A stretch of DNA of 64,000 nt from positions 48,338,152 through 48,402,151 of the forward strand of contig NC_083597.1 in assembly GCF_020882245.1 (NCBI RefSeq), given 5' to 3'. The DNA comes from Rhopalosiphum padi. Taxonomy: Eukaryota > Arthropoda > Insecta > Hemiptera > Aphididae. Below are positions 1 through 15,310 of the stretch, one piece after another. The first letter of the stretch is position 1. Each line of letters starts with the position of its first letter. The position numbers and the translations under genes are program-made. The notes under the pieces are model-generated. The model worked only from the letters and a program-made list of their open reading frames with translations. It had not been told where the DNA came from and made no database searches.

Positions 1-3000
1 TTGACAGAATTTTCAATTTTTTCTATATTTTATTAGGTAATAAAATATGATATAAACTCCATAATTATACATTTTATCAAAGTTACTCAAGTAAGTAAAA
101 ATGTATTTATTATAGTATTGTAATAATGTTATATTATTATTAGTAAGTATAATATTATAGACAGTGATGAAATTATCAATTTTATAATATTTATCTACTT
201 TTATAATAGTGCAAAGAAAAAAATGTTAATCTCCCATGACATTTTAATGTTAAAATTTTTATCGATTTCATAAATTTGAATTAAACAAATGATATGTAGC
301 CATGTAAGTATTTAATACGACGTAATACGCAATAAAAAAATTTAATTGTAGACTGTAGTATAAAACACTAGGATGTTTGTTACATTTTTAAATTTTAACA
401 AAAAATGTCGATATGAAATGTAGATAGTACTGTAAGTTCAAATGAGATATATCGTCTATTTGCGTACTATTGTCTCAATTTAACTAAAATGGACACTATT
501 GTAAATATTACCATTATTACCTATTATTCTGAGCCTATGCGTCTCTGCCCCCTGGTAATGTGCTAAATGTCGACCCACAATACACTTCCGCAATCAAATT
601 ATCTCTGGTCCTTCAGTCTATAACGCAGATAATAATATTATGTACTATGTAGTGTCATAGAAGTAAATTTAAATCGATCAGAATATTCAAATTTCGTCAT
701 TATCCCGGTAATTTCGTTAATCACCTGATGTAGTATTAGTCTTCGCATGACATGTAGGCAATACCTACACCAATACTGTTAGTTTAATAATCATCTATAA
801 ACGCCCTACTATCGGACTTTACATCGTTCGTGCCGACTAGTCGAATAATCAGATAAATCGCATTACCTATCAGATGTCCATTGGTGGGTAAAGGTATCTA
901 CAGTCGAAACTCAGAAGTTGTAAACATTGACAATAATTACAAAATACGTATTGCTTCCTTATCCGCCCGGCACGATTGTGGATGTAGGTCGTTTTAATCG
1001 CGTTCGAATTTAAAACGATAACGGCATACTCCTAAGTGGACTACTTCGCGCAGAGATGTTAATACACAAGTACTCCACGTGAAAATTGTGCCCAAATTGT
1101 TTTTTTCGAACAGTTAGCGTCGAAATATAGTAAATAGATAGGTAAGTATAGGCCGGTGCACCCGTGCACTACAATACAGGCTAATTGAAATGCAAACGAA
1201 CATTATAATTTATTGTCGTTGTACAGTACAAGAATATATTATATGAATATAAATCAATTTTATTTCGCGATGATTCTATATAACGTGCAGTGTATTCAAT
1301 ATATACGCATCACCTCCAACGGAATATCGAGTGTAAAACGGTTCTTATTTTTATAACTCGTCGAAACGATCGTCTTGTATGCGTATAATAACTCAGAATG
1401 CACGGTTGAGTACGATTAGAAAGATCAGAGTTTAATAAGTAAAATAAATAACAAACATTACATTAATATGTTGATAGGTCACATCGCATCGTGCACGCGA
1501 ATAATGTATGCAAGATAAAAATAACTGAATATAACCTATTGATTATAGATTACTAAGCAATTTAGGTAATAGGTCCTGACATATTATTATTCTTGTAATA
1601 TTTGATAATTGTAAACTCGAATAATTACCATTATTACTCTGTAGTCTGCATAATTAAAGATACAATCGACGACAATGTTATTAATATATTATTGTTATAA
1701 TAATACGATCGGCCGATCGACGTGTCGTTTGTACGTACATGATGATATAATTATATAAATGTAAAAACTAAAAAGACCGTAAAACATTTCAACAGGTGAA
1801 TTTTTGTGTGAGAAGGTCCTCGAAAAATCGTAGTGTGTTGGTTAGATGTATAGTTGTCGTCAGTGATAATAGGCCGTGACGAAAACCATTTACACGGTAA
1901 TCATTTACCTATATGCTGCATAGTAATTTATTACCATAATCTATTGTTTGAGTAATGCAGGTAAAGAATTTTTGCAATTATTTGTGGCGGTTTCCTTTAT
2001 TTCGATAGGGTCCAATCATTCAACTGATATATCGTAGACGAGAGACGTATCGATTGTTTCCTCGTGGGTTTCGTGAATTTTTGCCGGAAGATTTTAAGAG
2101 ATTTAAAAAAATCGGAAAACATTAAATTGCCGTATTATAAGTTTCGTGTTATACTGATGACGGTACATAAGCTACAGCGGTAGGTAATAAAAAATAATAA
2201 TGTAATGATATAAAGGTAGTATCCACATAATAACGCTGTGCTTTATAATGTTGAACAGTCTTCCTACAAAAATGATTCGTTAAGCAATTTTTCGTAGATA
2301 AAATTATACAATCTATTATGATAGTTACGTTACTATATATAGGTAATTTGTGCCGAATAATAATGTACAATATTTGTGCCATTTAATATATACCTCAAAA
2401 GTTGATTATTTAGTGGGTCAAAAATAAAAATTCTCAGTATTTTTCTATATATCAATTATACAGGTATCAAATTTTCCAAAGCAATCGGAAAAAATAAAAA
2501 ATAAATTATTACGTACGTAAAATCGGTTATGTTTTTTTATTAGCATCATATGTGTGTATTTACCTAATTGAGCTATTTATATACATTTGAAATTTAGATT
2601 TATTTTTCTTTCTATTTATGTCGATAAAAATATTTTTGCTCTATTAAAAAATTTGAAAATTTAATACAAAGATACTCATACATTTTTTATTGCTAGTAAA
2701 TAATACTAAATGCACAGACACTTTTTTTTAAAGCAATTTGAATTTAAATTTTACCTAATTGTTTAAATCGCAAAAATTTGAAAATTATTTTCTAGTTAGA
2801 AAAGTATTAAATATTCAATTTGTATATCCAAGGCTTAAAAATGTAATACAAGATTCTTATAAGTATTTCATACTGGAATCAAAAAGTCTAGAAACTATAT
2901 AAACACAATTTTTTTATACACATTTTAAATTAAAATTTGGGTGAGATTAAATATTTAAATTAATAATAAATTAGGATTTTAGTTATTTTGTTGTACTTAT

Positions 3001-6000
3001 GTAATTTAAAAATATTCTCGAGGACTTGAAAGTTTTAATTTCGATAGGTATAATAGGCGTATTATTATATTTTATACACATAATGACATTTTTAAATGCT
3101 ATGCGAGTATGTTTAATAATTTCCGTGCAAATAAATGTATTTGATTGAAAGGTAGTCAGCCCATCATGCCAAATATAAAATAATATATTTATATGGGTAT
3201 GCTATATCACCAATTACTTCTCAACTACTAGACCCAATTGTGATATTATAATAAATTACGTTACCTAAATTTGTTACCTATCAAATATAGATTATTAATT
3301 GAACAACAGTTATTTAAATCATTTTCATTTACTTTGTATAATTGTTTATATAAAAATGTGCGAGCATTCAAAATATATTAAAGATTAAAACTATAAAGCT
3401 TTATTTTAAATTCAAGTAAACCAAATAATATCCAACAAAAAAGTGCATCACATAATATATGGTTATATATGGTTATATATGGTATATATATATATGACTA
3501 ATACGATATTAGTTATCATAAAACATCTTAGTGTATATTGATATTATATAGTAAATTATGTACGTGATACTTTAAATAGTTTTCTAGTATTTTATTTTAT
3601 TTTTTTTTTGCTAGAGTTGATAAATTTGATGTTCATTAAAGTATTTCCAACGAAAACAGTTTTAATTAGTTTGTTGTAAATTAGATAATATTTCTAGAAA
3701 CAACAGTCTAGCCGACTTTGATATTAGTATAACAATATATGTATGTCCGATACCTTTAACATGATAAAATGTGTGGTCAGTCATTAGGCCAATAAATTCA
3801 ATTTCGAAAATCTTTAAATAAAACACAAGCTAATTAGTATTATGTTATTGTGAGTATTTTTAAAACATTTAAAAAAAATAAACATTCATTTCTTTATAGT
3901 GGTTTTAAAATATTATACTTGTCTATAATAAATTAACATTAAAAATGTGAAATTATTGTTATTTTTGGTGTAGTTACAGTTTTTTTCATTTAATAACACA
4001 GCTTGAAATTTAATACTTACAAAATACAACTAAGTATAGATTTTTTAAAGGTGTTCTAGTTTGAAGAAGAACGAGAGAATTACCTCTCTCGTCTCTAGAT
4101 TTTTTACAGAAAAAAAAATGATTCCCTAGATTCCCTTTAGCTCCCACTGGGCGACAGGGCAAGGCTCCGAGATTTTTTATTTCACACTGCAATTATTTTG
4201 CATCTAATTAAGATTTAAGATAAGTAAAATGATAAATCATTTTTTTTTTATTTTAAGTTAAAGTTTGTTTAAAGTTAAGCTGGAACTAAATTAAATTTAA
4301 ACCGAACTACTGATATCTACACGCTATAACAATGTCAACATTATAAATATCACTGTATCAATTGCAATCATTTTTTTTTTTTTGACAAATACTCATAATA
4401 TATTATTGTTTACACTATACTTACACTAATTTTTATTTTTTCATAGAACCAAAAATTTTACAAATTTCCTATTATCAATAATAATAATAATTTTAATTTA
4501 TGTAATTTATGAAAGCAGCGCGTACTTTTGACATAGTACTACCTACCAATTTAAATACTATAGAAAATGAAAAAAAACTAGTGATATTATGTACCTTTAT
4601 AGATAATTTTTACAATTTATATTCAGAATATATCCTATACACCTCGTGATTAATTAATAATAATATATTTACATATGTAGGAACCTGCCTTTTGGGTATT
4701 GGCTAGGTATTTAAAAACATTCATTATAAATCTAGTATATAGTTTTTATGACTATAATTACGACCTTAATCCTTAAATATATCGTTCGCACCAACCTATA
4801 TGTATAATGTATAGGTACAGACACTGTACATTGCTTATATTAAACAACCATACAGGTAAAAATGTATGATATTGATATAAATATACTTATAAGGAAGAAA
4901 AATAAAAATAATTTAAGGGTTGTGTATATCAAATATTATTATCGACACGATGTAATAGCGATAATAACACATGTTTAATACCCAAACATAATTATAATAC
5001 ATTTATGATAAAATTACTATCAAAAATAACATCAAAAACTAGCTGAGGTTGTACATTAGTTATTAAAAAAATAAATGGTAATTTGAGTCATCAATAATTG
5101 TCGATTTTACTGTCATTATTTACGTATAAATGAACTGATGATACGCGTGTAGACATAAATAGTGTACCTATATTGGCTATATTTAAATAATAATTTTGGT
5201 GACAATCGTTATCAATTATAAAAACAAAATATAGGTAATTAAAATTAAATATTCTCAGTAAAAAATTCTAAATACCTATACTCGTGACCCTTAAGTGTTT
5301 TATAAGTGTATTATAATCTAACCAAGGTCACTATACAAATTAAAAGTCCATATCAAATTAAAATGTCAGATATTTTTTAAAATACAAATCTAAGACAATT
5401 ATTGATTGGAAAGTCTTTAATTTTGAATTAAATTTAAACGACCCAAGAATTAAAACTTCCCAAAAACTCAATACAATTTAATATTGGTTTTACTAGAGAT
5501 GAAATGTGGAAAATAATAATGTTTAATTAAATTTAGGAGAGTCGTTTTTCGTCTAATAAACATTTGACGTGTAAACAGAGCGCTGATTTTTGACTTTAAC
5601 TATACCTATACGGCTATACTTATAGAATCTATTCATACGTGATATTTACACACATCATTTTTATACTTAAGAATAATTTAACATTATCCTGAGGACCCTG
5701 CTGCGATAAAGCACAAAAAGTAGATCCCGTTATTTGTAAATATATATATTTTCATTTCAAATTAATGGTTATGCGATTAAAAAATTATTTTTGTTTAAAT
5801 CTTAACTTATATCTTTTTTACTTATAGAGATTTTAATTAATTTGTACTTTGATATTTTTAAGTTTTCCTGCAACTTCCTTAGTTTTAATTAGGTGTTGGA
5901 TGAGAGGGAAGTGTAACGTGCGAATATAATTTCAATACTACAGCTATGTATTGGTGATACGAAGTAAATTAATTTGAATTATTATTAATATGAAGATTGT

Positions 6001-9000
6001 TTTCAAAAAATTTTAAAAGGTTCTTCAATAACCTATATATAATATTAATTAAAAATTAATTAACGAGATAGTTTAAGGGAGGTAATAGGTAATCAGATGC
6101 TGTTTTCATCAGAATAGTGTCGATAGTAGGTAATTGATACCGTTAAGTGTTATTATTCAATAGATTATGACGTACCTGGTTAAACTGCTTAATTATCTAT
6201 AAAGAAACCAGAATGAAAATATGAACAATAAATGAATAAATTATGTCAGATAATAATAATAAAACAGTGAAGAAGATAAAATATGGGCTAAAAAGTTTAT
6301 AAATAGGACGAAATTAAACATGTTTAAATTGTATATTCCTAGTTGAGCGATAAATGAGATCGGTTTTACAATTATGCGTATTTTTATATTATTATTTTTT
6401 TATCTGTCTGAAAAGACCTTTCTTAAATAAAAATGCTCTAATATTCAACTCTGAGGGAGATTTCAGGTAGAAAATTAGATTTATACTTCAGGGAGTCAAT
6501 AGTAGAAATGTTTAAATAATTTAAAAATAATCGGAGGGATAAAGAATAGAAATATTTAGTATTTATGAAAAATCAATTTTCGACAAAGTCGATTTTTTCA
6601 ATTCTAAAATTAATAAGAATATATACTTTAAGTTTTAAGTTTTGAATAAATGTTTGTATTCGAGTATATTATGTATATTTAAGACGTGATAAACTTTTCA
6701 AAACGTTTTGACTCTTATTGTCCTATTTATAAATAGGTATTAGGTATTTGAAATTTTTGAAATTTTTTCGTTCTTATTCGACTTTACCACTTAGGTATGT
6801 ATGATAGTATTTTTGTTGGCGAGTAAAAATTCTTGAAAATTGATTACAATATTCCCCATTACAGTGATTAAAAAATATCAAAAATATAGTCATATATATT
6901 TTTTTTTTTTCATAATAGCATTTGAATTTCAAATTTTAAGGAAAATTACAAATTATTTTTTAGACATATACCTAGGGCTGATAGGCCGTCTTCGCTTAGA
7001 ACCATTTTTTCTTCATGTGCAATACGTTATGATCACCGAATTCAAATTTAACACATACGTTATAGCAGTGACCTACTTAATGAGGATAGATACACTCGAC
7101 TACTACTACCGTGAGACTTTTTACAAAATCTAAAAAGATACATTTTATTACATAGATGTGACTTCGTAGTCTTCTCTTCAAAGTTCAAACTATTCAGAAT
7201 ATCCACAAATAATAAAATTACTTTTCATACATAAAATTTAATTTGATTTGAATATAGTAAAACTATTGAACTATATATTTTTCATAAACATAAAGGTCTA
7301 AGACTTCAAATAAATTACAATTTTCCCCTGGATAATGTCTTGAATTTGTATTATTATATAACGAATTAACTATGTAGTCGTATACAGTATTATTATTATT
7401 ATTTAATGTATTTTACATATCATTTATTTACTTTCATTTATATGTAGATTACTTTACAATACATCTACCTAAGTCTTACTCTAGACAACTTTCAAAACTA
7501 CTATACTTAAGTGTTTTCACAAAAAAAAAAAAAACAAAAAACATCTCTGTGGTAAATTTACTATAAACTGTTTAATATTTATTCTTGTGTGTAGAAGACT
7601 ACATAATAGTACATTAGTTAAATGAGTGAAATATTTAATGTATATCGTTCTACATAACTATGTATAACCATAATAAACGCTGAAATTACTAAAAGATGAA
7701 GGCTGGTAGTTATTAATAATATACAACAATTAAATCCAGACATGAAAATTATATTTTAATTTGCACCAATTAAACACAATTAGCTAATTTTAAAATTTAA
7801 ATAAATAAATCTATAAGTTATTTCTTAAGCTTTTTCATCAAAACGTTGTATTATGTTAATACCGTCAATTAATATTTTTTTAATTAAAGCAAAATAACTG
7901 AAACCATTTTAGATAAAATTATATTATTATAATTATAAATATCCTATTTTATCAATATTTGAACATCATATGTGTATAAAAATTGTGTTTATGTGTTATC
8001 GATATTATTTATTTGCTATTAAAACATTGTTTATGAGTAAACTTGATGTATACAAATTATCAATTCAATTTATTAATTTTATTAATTTTTACAAAATAAT
8101 TTGCTAATTTTATATTTTTATAGTTTGAATAAATTTAAAAAAATATTAAAACTGAATATATACCTAAGCTTTTCAAACAACAAAATAATTTTTATCAGCA
8201 TATTTTATAGAATCAAAACTAACAAAATTTTAAATGTCTCTCAATAGTTTAAAAAGAGGAAAAATATTTTAAAAATAATATTAAATTTAGAAAAAGCTAA
8301 TATGTATATAAAGCTAGTATTTGGCAAAAATTTAAAGTCATGTGATTAAAAAGATACTTTACAAGACGCCAAGACAAAAACAAAACAAAATCGACTTTAG
8401 CGAGAACTGATGGCATAAAATATTTAATATTTCTGGTTTTCTCTGATTTTTTTTACTAGTTTTTCTCAATTATTCGGAAAAATATTTAACATTTTTTGAC
8501 TCCAAACAGACTTTAACTAAGTACCTAGTCTGATCCAGTTTGTCACGAAAAAATAAAAATATTAAAAACATTCCTAGATATGTTTAAAATTATATAATTG
8601 ATATATGTTTAATAAAATAATATAATAAACTAATAATAACTTTGTTGTGCCAAAAAATTTTATACAACTACTATAAACCTATATACTTATATATCATATA
8701 ATGTAGGTAAGCAATTGTAAGCAGATGTTATAAATTTAAAATGAATGAATTAAGTACTGAATTTAATTTATATGTATATTAATTTATTGTACACTCATTA
8801 ATGATTAATAAGAAATATAAAATTTTTTACAACATGCATTGTTCTATAAATTACAAAATAGGAGCCCTATAAATAGAGGATCTAGTAGAAAAAAATTATT
8901 TGAGTTTTTGGTAATTGGTAAATGTAAAATTTAAATGCTGAACTATAAAGTTAAAGAAAATATAAAATACATTCCTTCAGGAATTTAATTTGCTTGTATT

Positions 9001-9590
9001 TTTAATCAAAATTAAATCTAAAAATAGCAATGTCATATCGGTAACTTAGTGTTACTAAAATTTAAAATAAAACACTTAAAAAAATATTTTCTTGATCATA
9101 GTATTCGAACAACATGGAAATAAGGACTTGAGTTTATTTTCAAATATTAATAATTAAGAACATAATAAAAATAAAAAATAGATTATTTCCAAAATGTTTT
9201 ATGATTTTTTTTTCATAAATTATATCACTTCTTACAAAATACTTTCTAAAATCAAAAACAATTAGGTAATAATATGTGATCATTTAAAAAAAATAGCTCG
9301 TTATATTTTTATTTAATAAAATTCTTTAAATAAGTTTAAATAGGTTTAAGATTTATAGGTATCTAAAATAAATTTGATTAACACCGTTATTTGATTTAAA
9401 AATATTAAAATAAATTATATTAATATATTATAATTATTGTAATTATCGTTGTAATTTAAATAAGTACAACACATAATAAATATTGTATTTTTGTTCATTC
9501 CCAATTTATCCCCCATATTATATATTGTATGTCATTAATGCGCTTCTACGCCTGCACTTTTGTTTTATAAATGAAATGTTTAATCTACAA
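1..9590. other. AT-rich intergenic DNA, no gene recognised
   Basis: No open frame here shows protein-like composition or flanking splice signals; the short open frames (for example 2149-2382 and 6840-7133) read as AT-rich noise. There are simple repeats such as the TATATGG-type iteration around 3,457-3,495. A GC-richer block at about 4,040-4,190 contains a small inverted repeat (CGAGAGAATTACCTCTCTCG) and may be a relic of a mobile element. No tRNA B-box or other RNA signature was noticed. Confidence 0.5.
540..2100. promoter_or_regulatory. CpG-richer stretch, possible promoter or leader of a gene outside the window
   Basis: Compared with the AT-rich DNA around it, this stretch keeps many CG dinucleotides (for example CGATCGGCCGATCGACGTG near 1,708) and more G+C. 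The same texture precedes the glutamine synthetase gene in this window, so it may mark a promoter. No coding exon or clear TATA element was found, and the direction is unknown. Confidence 0.2.
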
Positions 9591-9600
9591 GTGGTTCTTC

Positions 9601-9678
9601 TCTTGGTAGGACGCAAACTAGCAACTACCTGACAGTCGACGTTTTCACGTTCACAGTTACACATCAACACAACACATC
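9601..9678 (+). other. candidate untranslated first exon, possibly of glutamine synthetase
   Basis: A short GC-richer island with no long open frame ends at a strong donor (ACATCG|GTGAGTACC-like, GTGAGT beginning at about 9,679). It lies on the same strand as the glutamine synthetase gene about 6.2 kb downstream, whose coding start exon opens with an acceptor only 7 nt before the ATG and so requires at least one upstream leader exon. The link to that gene is inference; it could be an unrelated non-coding transcript. Confidence 0.3.
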
Positions 9679-11960
9679 GTGAGTACCTACTGAAAAATTG
9701 TAAATAGATATTATGTAAAATAATTGTTACTCTTTTATTTAATCGATCTGTATTAATTAATTTTAGAAAATTATATACATTTTTTAATACTCTTTTATAA
9801 ATAATAAATAGTATGATATTATAATATATATTATCATAGTTTTAATATAATTATTTTTTTGCAACAGTACAAGCATTTGTAAATTTAAACTTAGTTATTA
9901 CTATAAAAACGTTTTCAATAATATAATACTAAAAAAATGTAAAAATCAACCATAATTATTCGTCTTTATTTTTTCATCGTATGATTATATAAATTATAAA
10001 TAGAATTATATTGTTTTGGCATTGGGCCAGGGATTATATTGTACATAGTCACTCACAACTCACTTATTTTGTATTCATCATTTGAAGCCAAATCAGTTCA
10101 AGAACATTTTTTTTGTTTCTTTGTCTTGTAGAATAAAAAAATATATACACATGGTCATGTTCTTAAATTAAATAGTAAATACTTAGTTCAAATAATCAAA
10201 TTTAAAATCGTGTTATTATTTTTGTTCAAAATTATATTATAGGTTTATTATGACTATGTATAAAAAAATCTATTTTAATAATTAGTATGTATTAATGGTT
10301 TTATTGAAATGAGTAAATGAATATTTTATTGATCTGAAGATATGTTTGGTTTCTTTTTAAATTATTACGGGTTTTCTTGAGTTGATGACGTCTTTACTGA
10401 AAAAATACCTAAATAAATAATTTATAGGTACGTAGTATTTAAATGGTGTAGGTAGTATTAAAGTTAAAAAAATATTACAACACAAACCTGTTGTATTCGT
10501 ATTATTAATTATTGAATTTGTGTACAAATAAATAATAAGCATGTAGGCATTACAGTAGATAGGTTCCATATAAATATTTATAATTCAACTAAACCTTAAT
10601 ATTTACGAATCACGACTTTTAAACACAATAAATACACGTTGTAATCAAATGATTTTATACTCTAATAATATTATGCGCGTTTCTGAAATAAAGTTATGAA
10701 ACAATATTTCGCAAGAAAGAAAATTTTAATCATCTAATCTAAAAGTATTCAATCATTAATATGAACTTAAGCATAAGACCTATGGTTATTTATTTGTCGT
10801 AATATAAATTGAAAATACATCAGTCAAATGATTTCGTGGATATTTATTTAATTTGGTCAGTTAAAATTAAACCAAAACAACAGATGTAATTATTTACACA
10901 GTCATTGGACTATATAACAATAGCATAATTTAATAGCTGCTGATCGATAATATTAATGATTTATGGTTAACAAAAAAATAGATTCATTATATTTGTAGGC
11001 GATAAATAATCAAATAATATCTCTATCAGTATAAATAACTTAGAGATATGATATATATATTTTCGCATCTTATATATTAATATAAATTATAAATTATACA
11101 GTGTGTACCTTTAATGGTTTTATAATAACTTGTAAGATTTATTAGCCCCAATAAAACTTCTTTTGATTGTGCTGTTAGCATATGATGTATGATGTTATAA
11201 ACGAAGGTTTTTGTGTTTGTCATTCGCATAACGTTAACAGGTAATTTGAGGGCAAGACGAAAAATCTATATTCTGGTTGCCACGGGAAACCGATTTTCAC
11301 TATAAAGTATACATAACCAAGTCGTTTAAAATTGTACAAAAACATATTTTATATTAAACACATACATTTCACCACAAGTTTCTTATACAAATATTTTATA
11401 TTTATATTTTAATTATTTTAATATCCATTGGTCATTTGATAACCATTATTTTTAATTGATATTTCTAGTACACCATTTTATCGTTTTCATAAAATAATTA
11501 ATTTGTTTAGTGGAATTTGTAGAGTTTAAATTGCCTCAACAATGGATTAATATGAAACCTGGCAGCTTTTTTTGTCTCGGATTTTATATTTAACTATATT
11601 CAATTACAAATTGAAAAAAAAACACTATAAAATATAAAAAAAAATTAAGATTTTACATTAAATATGTATAATTTGTAGTAGGCAGGTATTGGCCATAAAT
11701 TAATGTTTATCTTACTATTTTCTTACGCTTTTGTGAGTATTAAAATTTATTTTAAAATAAAATTGAAAATCAAATACTTTGTACTTTAGACTTTGTAATT
11801 TTCAAATTTTCAAAATTATTAAAAAAAAAAGTAACATTTTAACAGGCTATTATAGTACACTCATTTGATAAATACATTGGAAATTATAAAACTATATCAT
11901 ATTACTAATTATATATTTATCACACAGTTTTATTCTGTAATGGAATATGTCTAAATTTTT

Positions 11961-11964
<4 letters not shown>

Positions 11965-11993
<29 letters not shown>
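11965..11993. repeat. AT dinucleotide microsatellite
   Basis: About fourteen uninterrupted AT units, read directly from the sequence. Confidence 0.9.
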
Positions 11994-11994
<1 letters not shown>

Positions 11995-14376
11995 CAAAGA
12001 AAAAAAAATCATAAATTGTGGTACCTATTAATTATTATATAATACTTTTAATTCGCTGAACTTTGATACCAGATAACTAATTATTTATTATTTATATTTT
12101 TGGTTCATATGTATAATTATAATGTTTAGGTTACAATAATGATGGTGTATTTATTATTTATATTTTATTAATAGTATAATAAACAACCGAATAAACTTCA
12201 CATTTTGAATGAACATTTTTTCGTATTACCTACTAACTGTTTTATATCACAAAATTAAAATGTTAAACAATCTAAAAACTTGTAGGTACGCATTTAGAAG
12301 CTTAGTCAATATTCATTAATTTTATTTTATTTCACTGGTTTTCACTATTAAAAGTAACTAAATTCAACATCATGTTCATTATTATAATAATGACTAACAA
12401 TGAAGTTATCATTTTACTTCTGTAGAAAAATATATTCGGTGATAACTGATAGGTACCTAACTTATTACATTGATTAGACATTTCGTCATATTATTTCGTC
12501 ATTAATTGTGTACCTATTACAATTTACATTATATTATAATATAGTCATAACTTGTAAGTCATAACATTACATATATACAACAAATTATAAAATGACGACA
12601 TTTCTAGCTACAGTAGCTGGGATATCAAATGTTCACTATGTAATTCGAATCTTTATTGGACAGCGATATTATGTTGTTTAAAATTATATATTTTTTAATC
12701 TAAAACATGCTCTGTGTAATGTGATGTATTACTGTTTGAAATGTACTTTTATAAGTGACGTCCTTATGATAAATATTATAATGATATGTAAACACATTTA
12801 TGAACAAATTGACAATATTGTCTTAACTCTGAACTCGATACAATAATACACAATTTTATATTATTATAATATTATAGTATTATTATATCATTTAATAAAA
12901 CTTTTAAATGGATATATATATATATTTATAAATATATTATATGATAATGAATTAATAATTTAATTATGTCGTGTTGATATAAAAAGTGAAAATGATAATG
13001 ATTTGATACCAGAATATTTAATTATTTTTAGTGCTTAAATAAGAGACGAATCAGTGTTTATATATTTTTAAATACATTTCGTCATCTACTCTCTTAATTT
13101 TTCTAAATGACGTACAATAAGTCATTTAATCTCTAAGTTTGCAAATATTTTGAACATTTTTGCGTTCATTTATTGTTTTTTTCCTGATCAAGTTCTATCT
13201 TATACTGTTATAGGTATTATAAAACAGAGTCCACTCAAAAGTTTTACGTTTGATACAAATTTATTTTTATAAAAATATATTTATTAATTCGCGGATAATC
13301 ACTTTTATAATAAACTGCAAGAAAATATCAATTGTTAAACTTAGAAATTGACGTCATAATTTTCAATAAGGCCATTGCATATTGATATTATATTATGTTA
13401 TATAATATTATACACGATGTGTATGTTGTACATGAAATATCAAAAATAGACTAGATTAGATAAATATTATTCATTCTGATATATTTTACTCGTTTAATAT
13501 CATATTATAGTGTATTCGTATACCTACGTTTAAATTATTAAACAATAAAACGAACAAAACGTTTGTTATAGTTGAATTTTTTTATTTAGGTTATTAGGTT
13601 ATTATTAATTTATCAAAGTTAAGTAAGATGTGTTGTACTTTTTACTAAAATGTAAAATCCTTAAAATTAAACGTAAATTAAGAATATATAATCATTATTT
13701 AATTTTAAACTCTAAAGACTAAAATGTCTAGTTACATTTTCTCTATGCATTTAGAGTTTAAACAATTGGACATATACCTATATAGTATAATTTAATTAAT
13801 CTATAACATTATTATAACATGGATTAATATTTCTTATAAAATTAGTTTTGTTCATAATTAAAACCATATTTTGTTATCTTATCAAACTCTTTTCTGTTTA
13901 ATTAAACAATAATCAAATATGGAATTAAAAAACCTTTAAAAATAATGTAATGCATTAATTATTTTTAATCTATTCAGTATGAACCGTAGACATCGGTAAT
14001 TTCTTTTGATGTGTTTTAAAATTAAAATGATACAAAATGTGTGTACAGTGTACATATTACAATAGGATATAAGCTTTTCGTATGTTCGAAAAATGATGAT
14101 ATTTATATCAGTAATAATATAATCTATTATATATATAATTTATGTAGGTACTTTTAATTTTGTACCTGTGTTGTCTAATTGCAATTTTTACTTTTTACCT
14201 GTAGGGCTTTCTTTTGCTCGTGACTAGTCTAACTGGTATTCCTAATCTTTTTTACTAGCACTAAAAAAGAAACCGGTTTTAAAACGCATAAACAAGATGA
14301 TATAACGATCCTGATAATAATTTATTATTCAATATTATACAGTAGGTACTAAGTAGTAAAAGTATATATTGTAGAC

Positions 14377-14414
<38 letters not shown>
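14377..14414. repeat. compound TA/TG microsatellite
   Basis: A run of TA units (about 14,377-14,390) passes directly into about twelve TG units (to about 14,414). The minus strand reads as a short open frame rich in His-Thr and Tyr-Ile, which is a by-product of the repeat and not a gene. Confidence 0.9.
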
Positions 14415-14619
14415 CGGTTTGTGTGTATATATACAAACATCGCATATACTTAATATTTGCTAACATAGCAAATAAACTAAAATAATAATAAAAAAAAAAA
14501 ACACACACAAAAAATGTATCATAGCATATAATTATGCGATGGAGTAATTCTTTCATTATTAAAATTCAAGATTAAAAAAAATTTACATCGGTATACAAAC
14601 AAACGAGAGTCAATCAGTA

Positions 14620-15310
14620 GAAAGTGTTTTCTGTTCGACAACAAACTATCTATATAAAGCTCGATCAATTTCAAGTAATTCGTTTATGATTTAAACGACG
14701 ATATAATGATGTTATATTTTTATTAGATTACAAATAATCAGGTATGCATTTTCCGGATGTTTTTGACATATCTTCTAACAGTTTGTAAACACTACGTCAT
14801 CGTTACGCGTTTATCATCGGGAGCAATTATTGTTGTAGATGAAAAACAATCACGCGCATAGCATTATATGTGTATATTTAGTAAAACGGAGTGTACGACA
14901 TTACAAGCAATTCCGCCCCAGTCACTTTTGGTCGGCTTTGGACTTCGTATAGAAATGCGCCCCAATCAATAACTGGCGCCACTATAGTATCTCTCCTCGT
15001 GCTCCAGTTTAGCGCGGTCCCGACGAAAACCGTCCAAATTTTTGTTTCTTAAATGCAAAATAGTATTCCGTGCGTTTTGATTTGTGAAAAACCTACTTTC
15101 GTTCTCGTCGAGAGGGTATACTATATATTACAGCATATAATAGCACACGCGTCATTGTTTTAACAGCCAATTTTAATCGTAAAACGCACGATTATATTGC
15201 TTATACTATAATCTATATATCTATTGTATATAGGTATACTTGCAGTGGAGTTACCTACACAAAAAAAAACAACACATTTTAAATAAACACTTATTGACGT
15301 AATTGAGGTG
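14620..15310 (+). promoter_or_regulatory. probable promoter and 5' leader region of glutamine synthetase
   Basis: This stretch has more G+C and many more CG dinucleotides than its surroundings. A TATA-like element (CTATATAAAG) lies near 14,650 and a donor-like ATCAG|GTATGC near 14,740. A block at about 14,900-15,120 has the texture of a promoter or leader. It ends just upstream of the gene on the same strand. The precise start of transcription cannot be read from sequence alone. Confidence 0.4.
15246..15307 (+). other. candidate untranslated exon of glutamine synthetase
   Basis: The segment is preceded by an acceptor-like TATACTTGCAG and followed by a strong donor GTGAGTAAAC at 15,308. It has no useful open frame. 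Splicing to the acceptor at 15,884-15,885 would place the ATG seven bases into the next exon. It could instead be the end of a longer first exon that starts in the CpG-rich block upstream. Confidence 0.35.

Larger units (their letters stand above)
9680..14600. other. AT-rich intergenic or intronic DNA
   Basis: No coding exon recognised. If the leader exon near 9,600 belongs to glutamine synthetase, this is its first intron. It contains an AT microsatellite at 11,965-11,993 and a TA/TG microsatellite at 14,377-14,414. Confidence 0.45.

Noticed and set aside
14335..14556. Minus-strand frame with His-Thr and Tyr-Ile runs
   Set aside because: It is produced by the TG/TA microsatellite.
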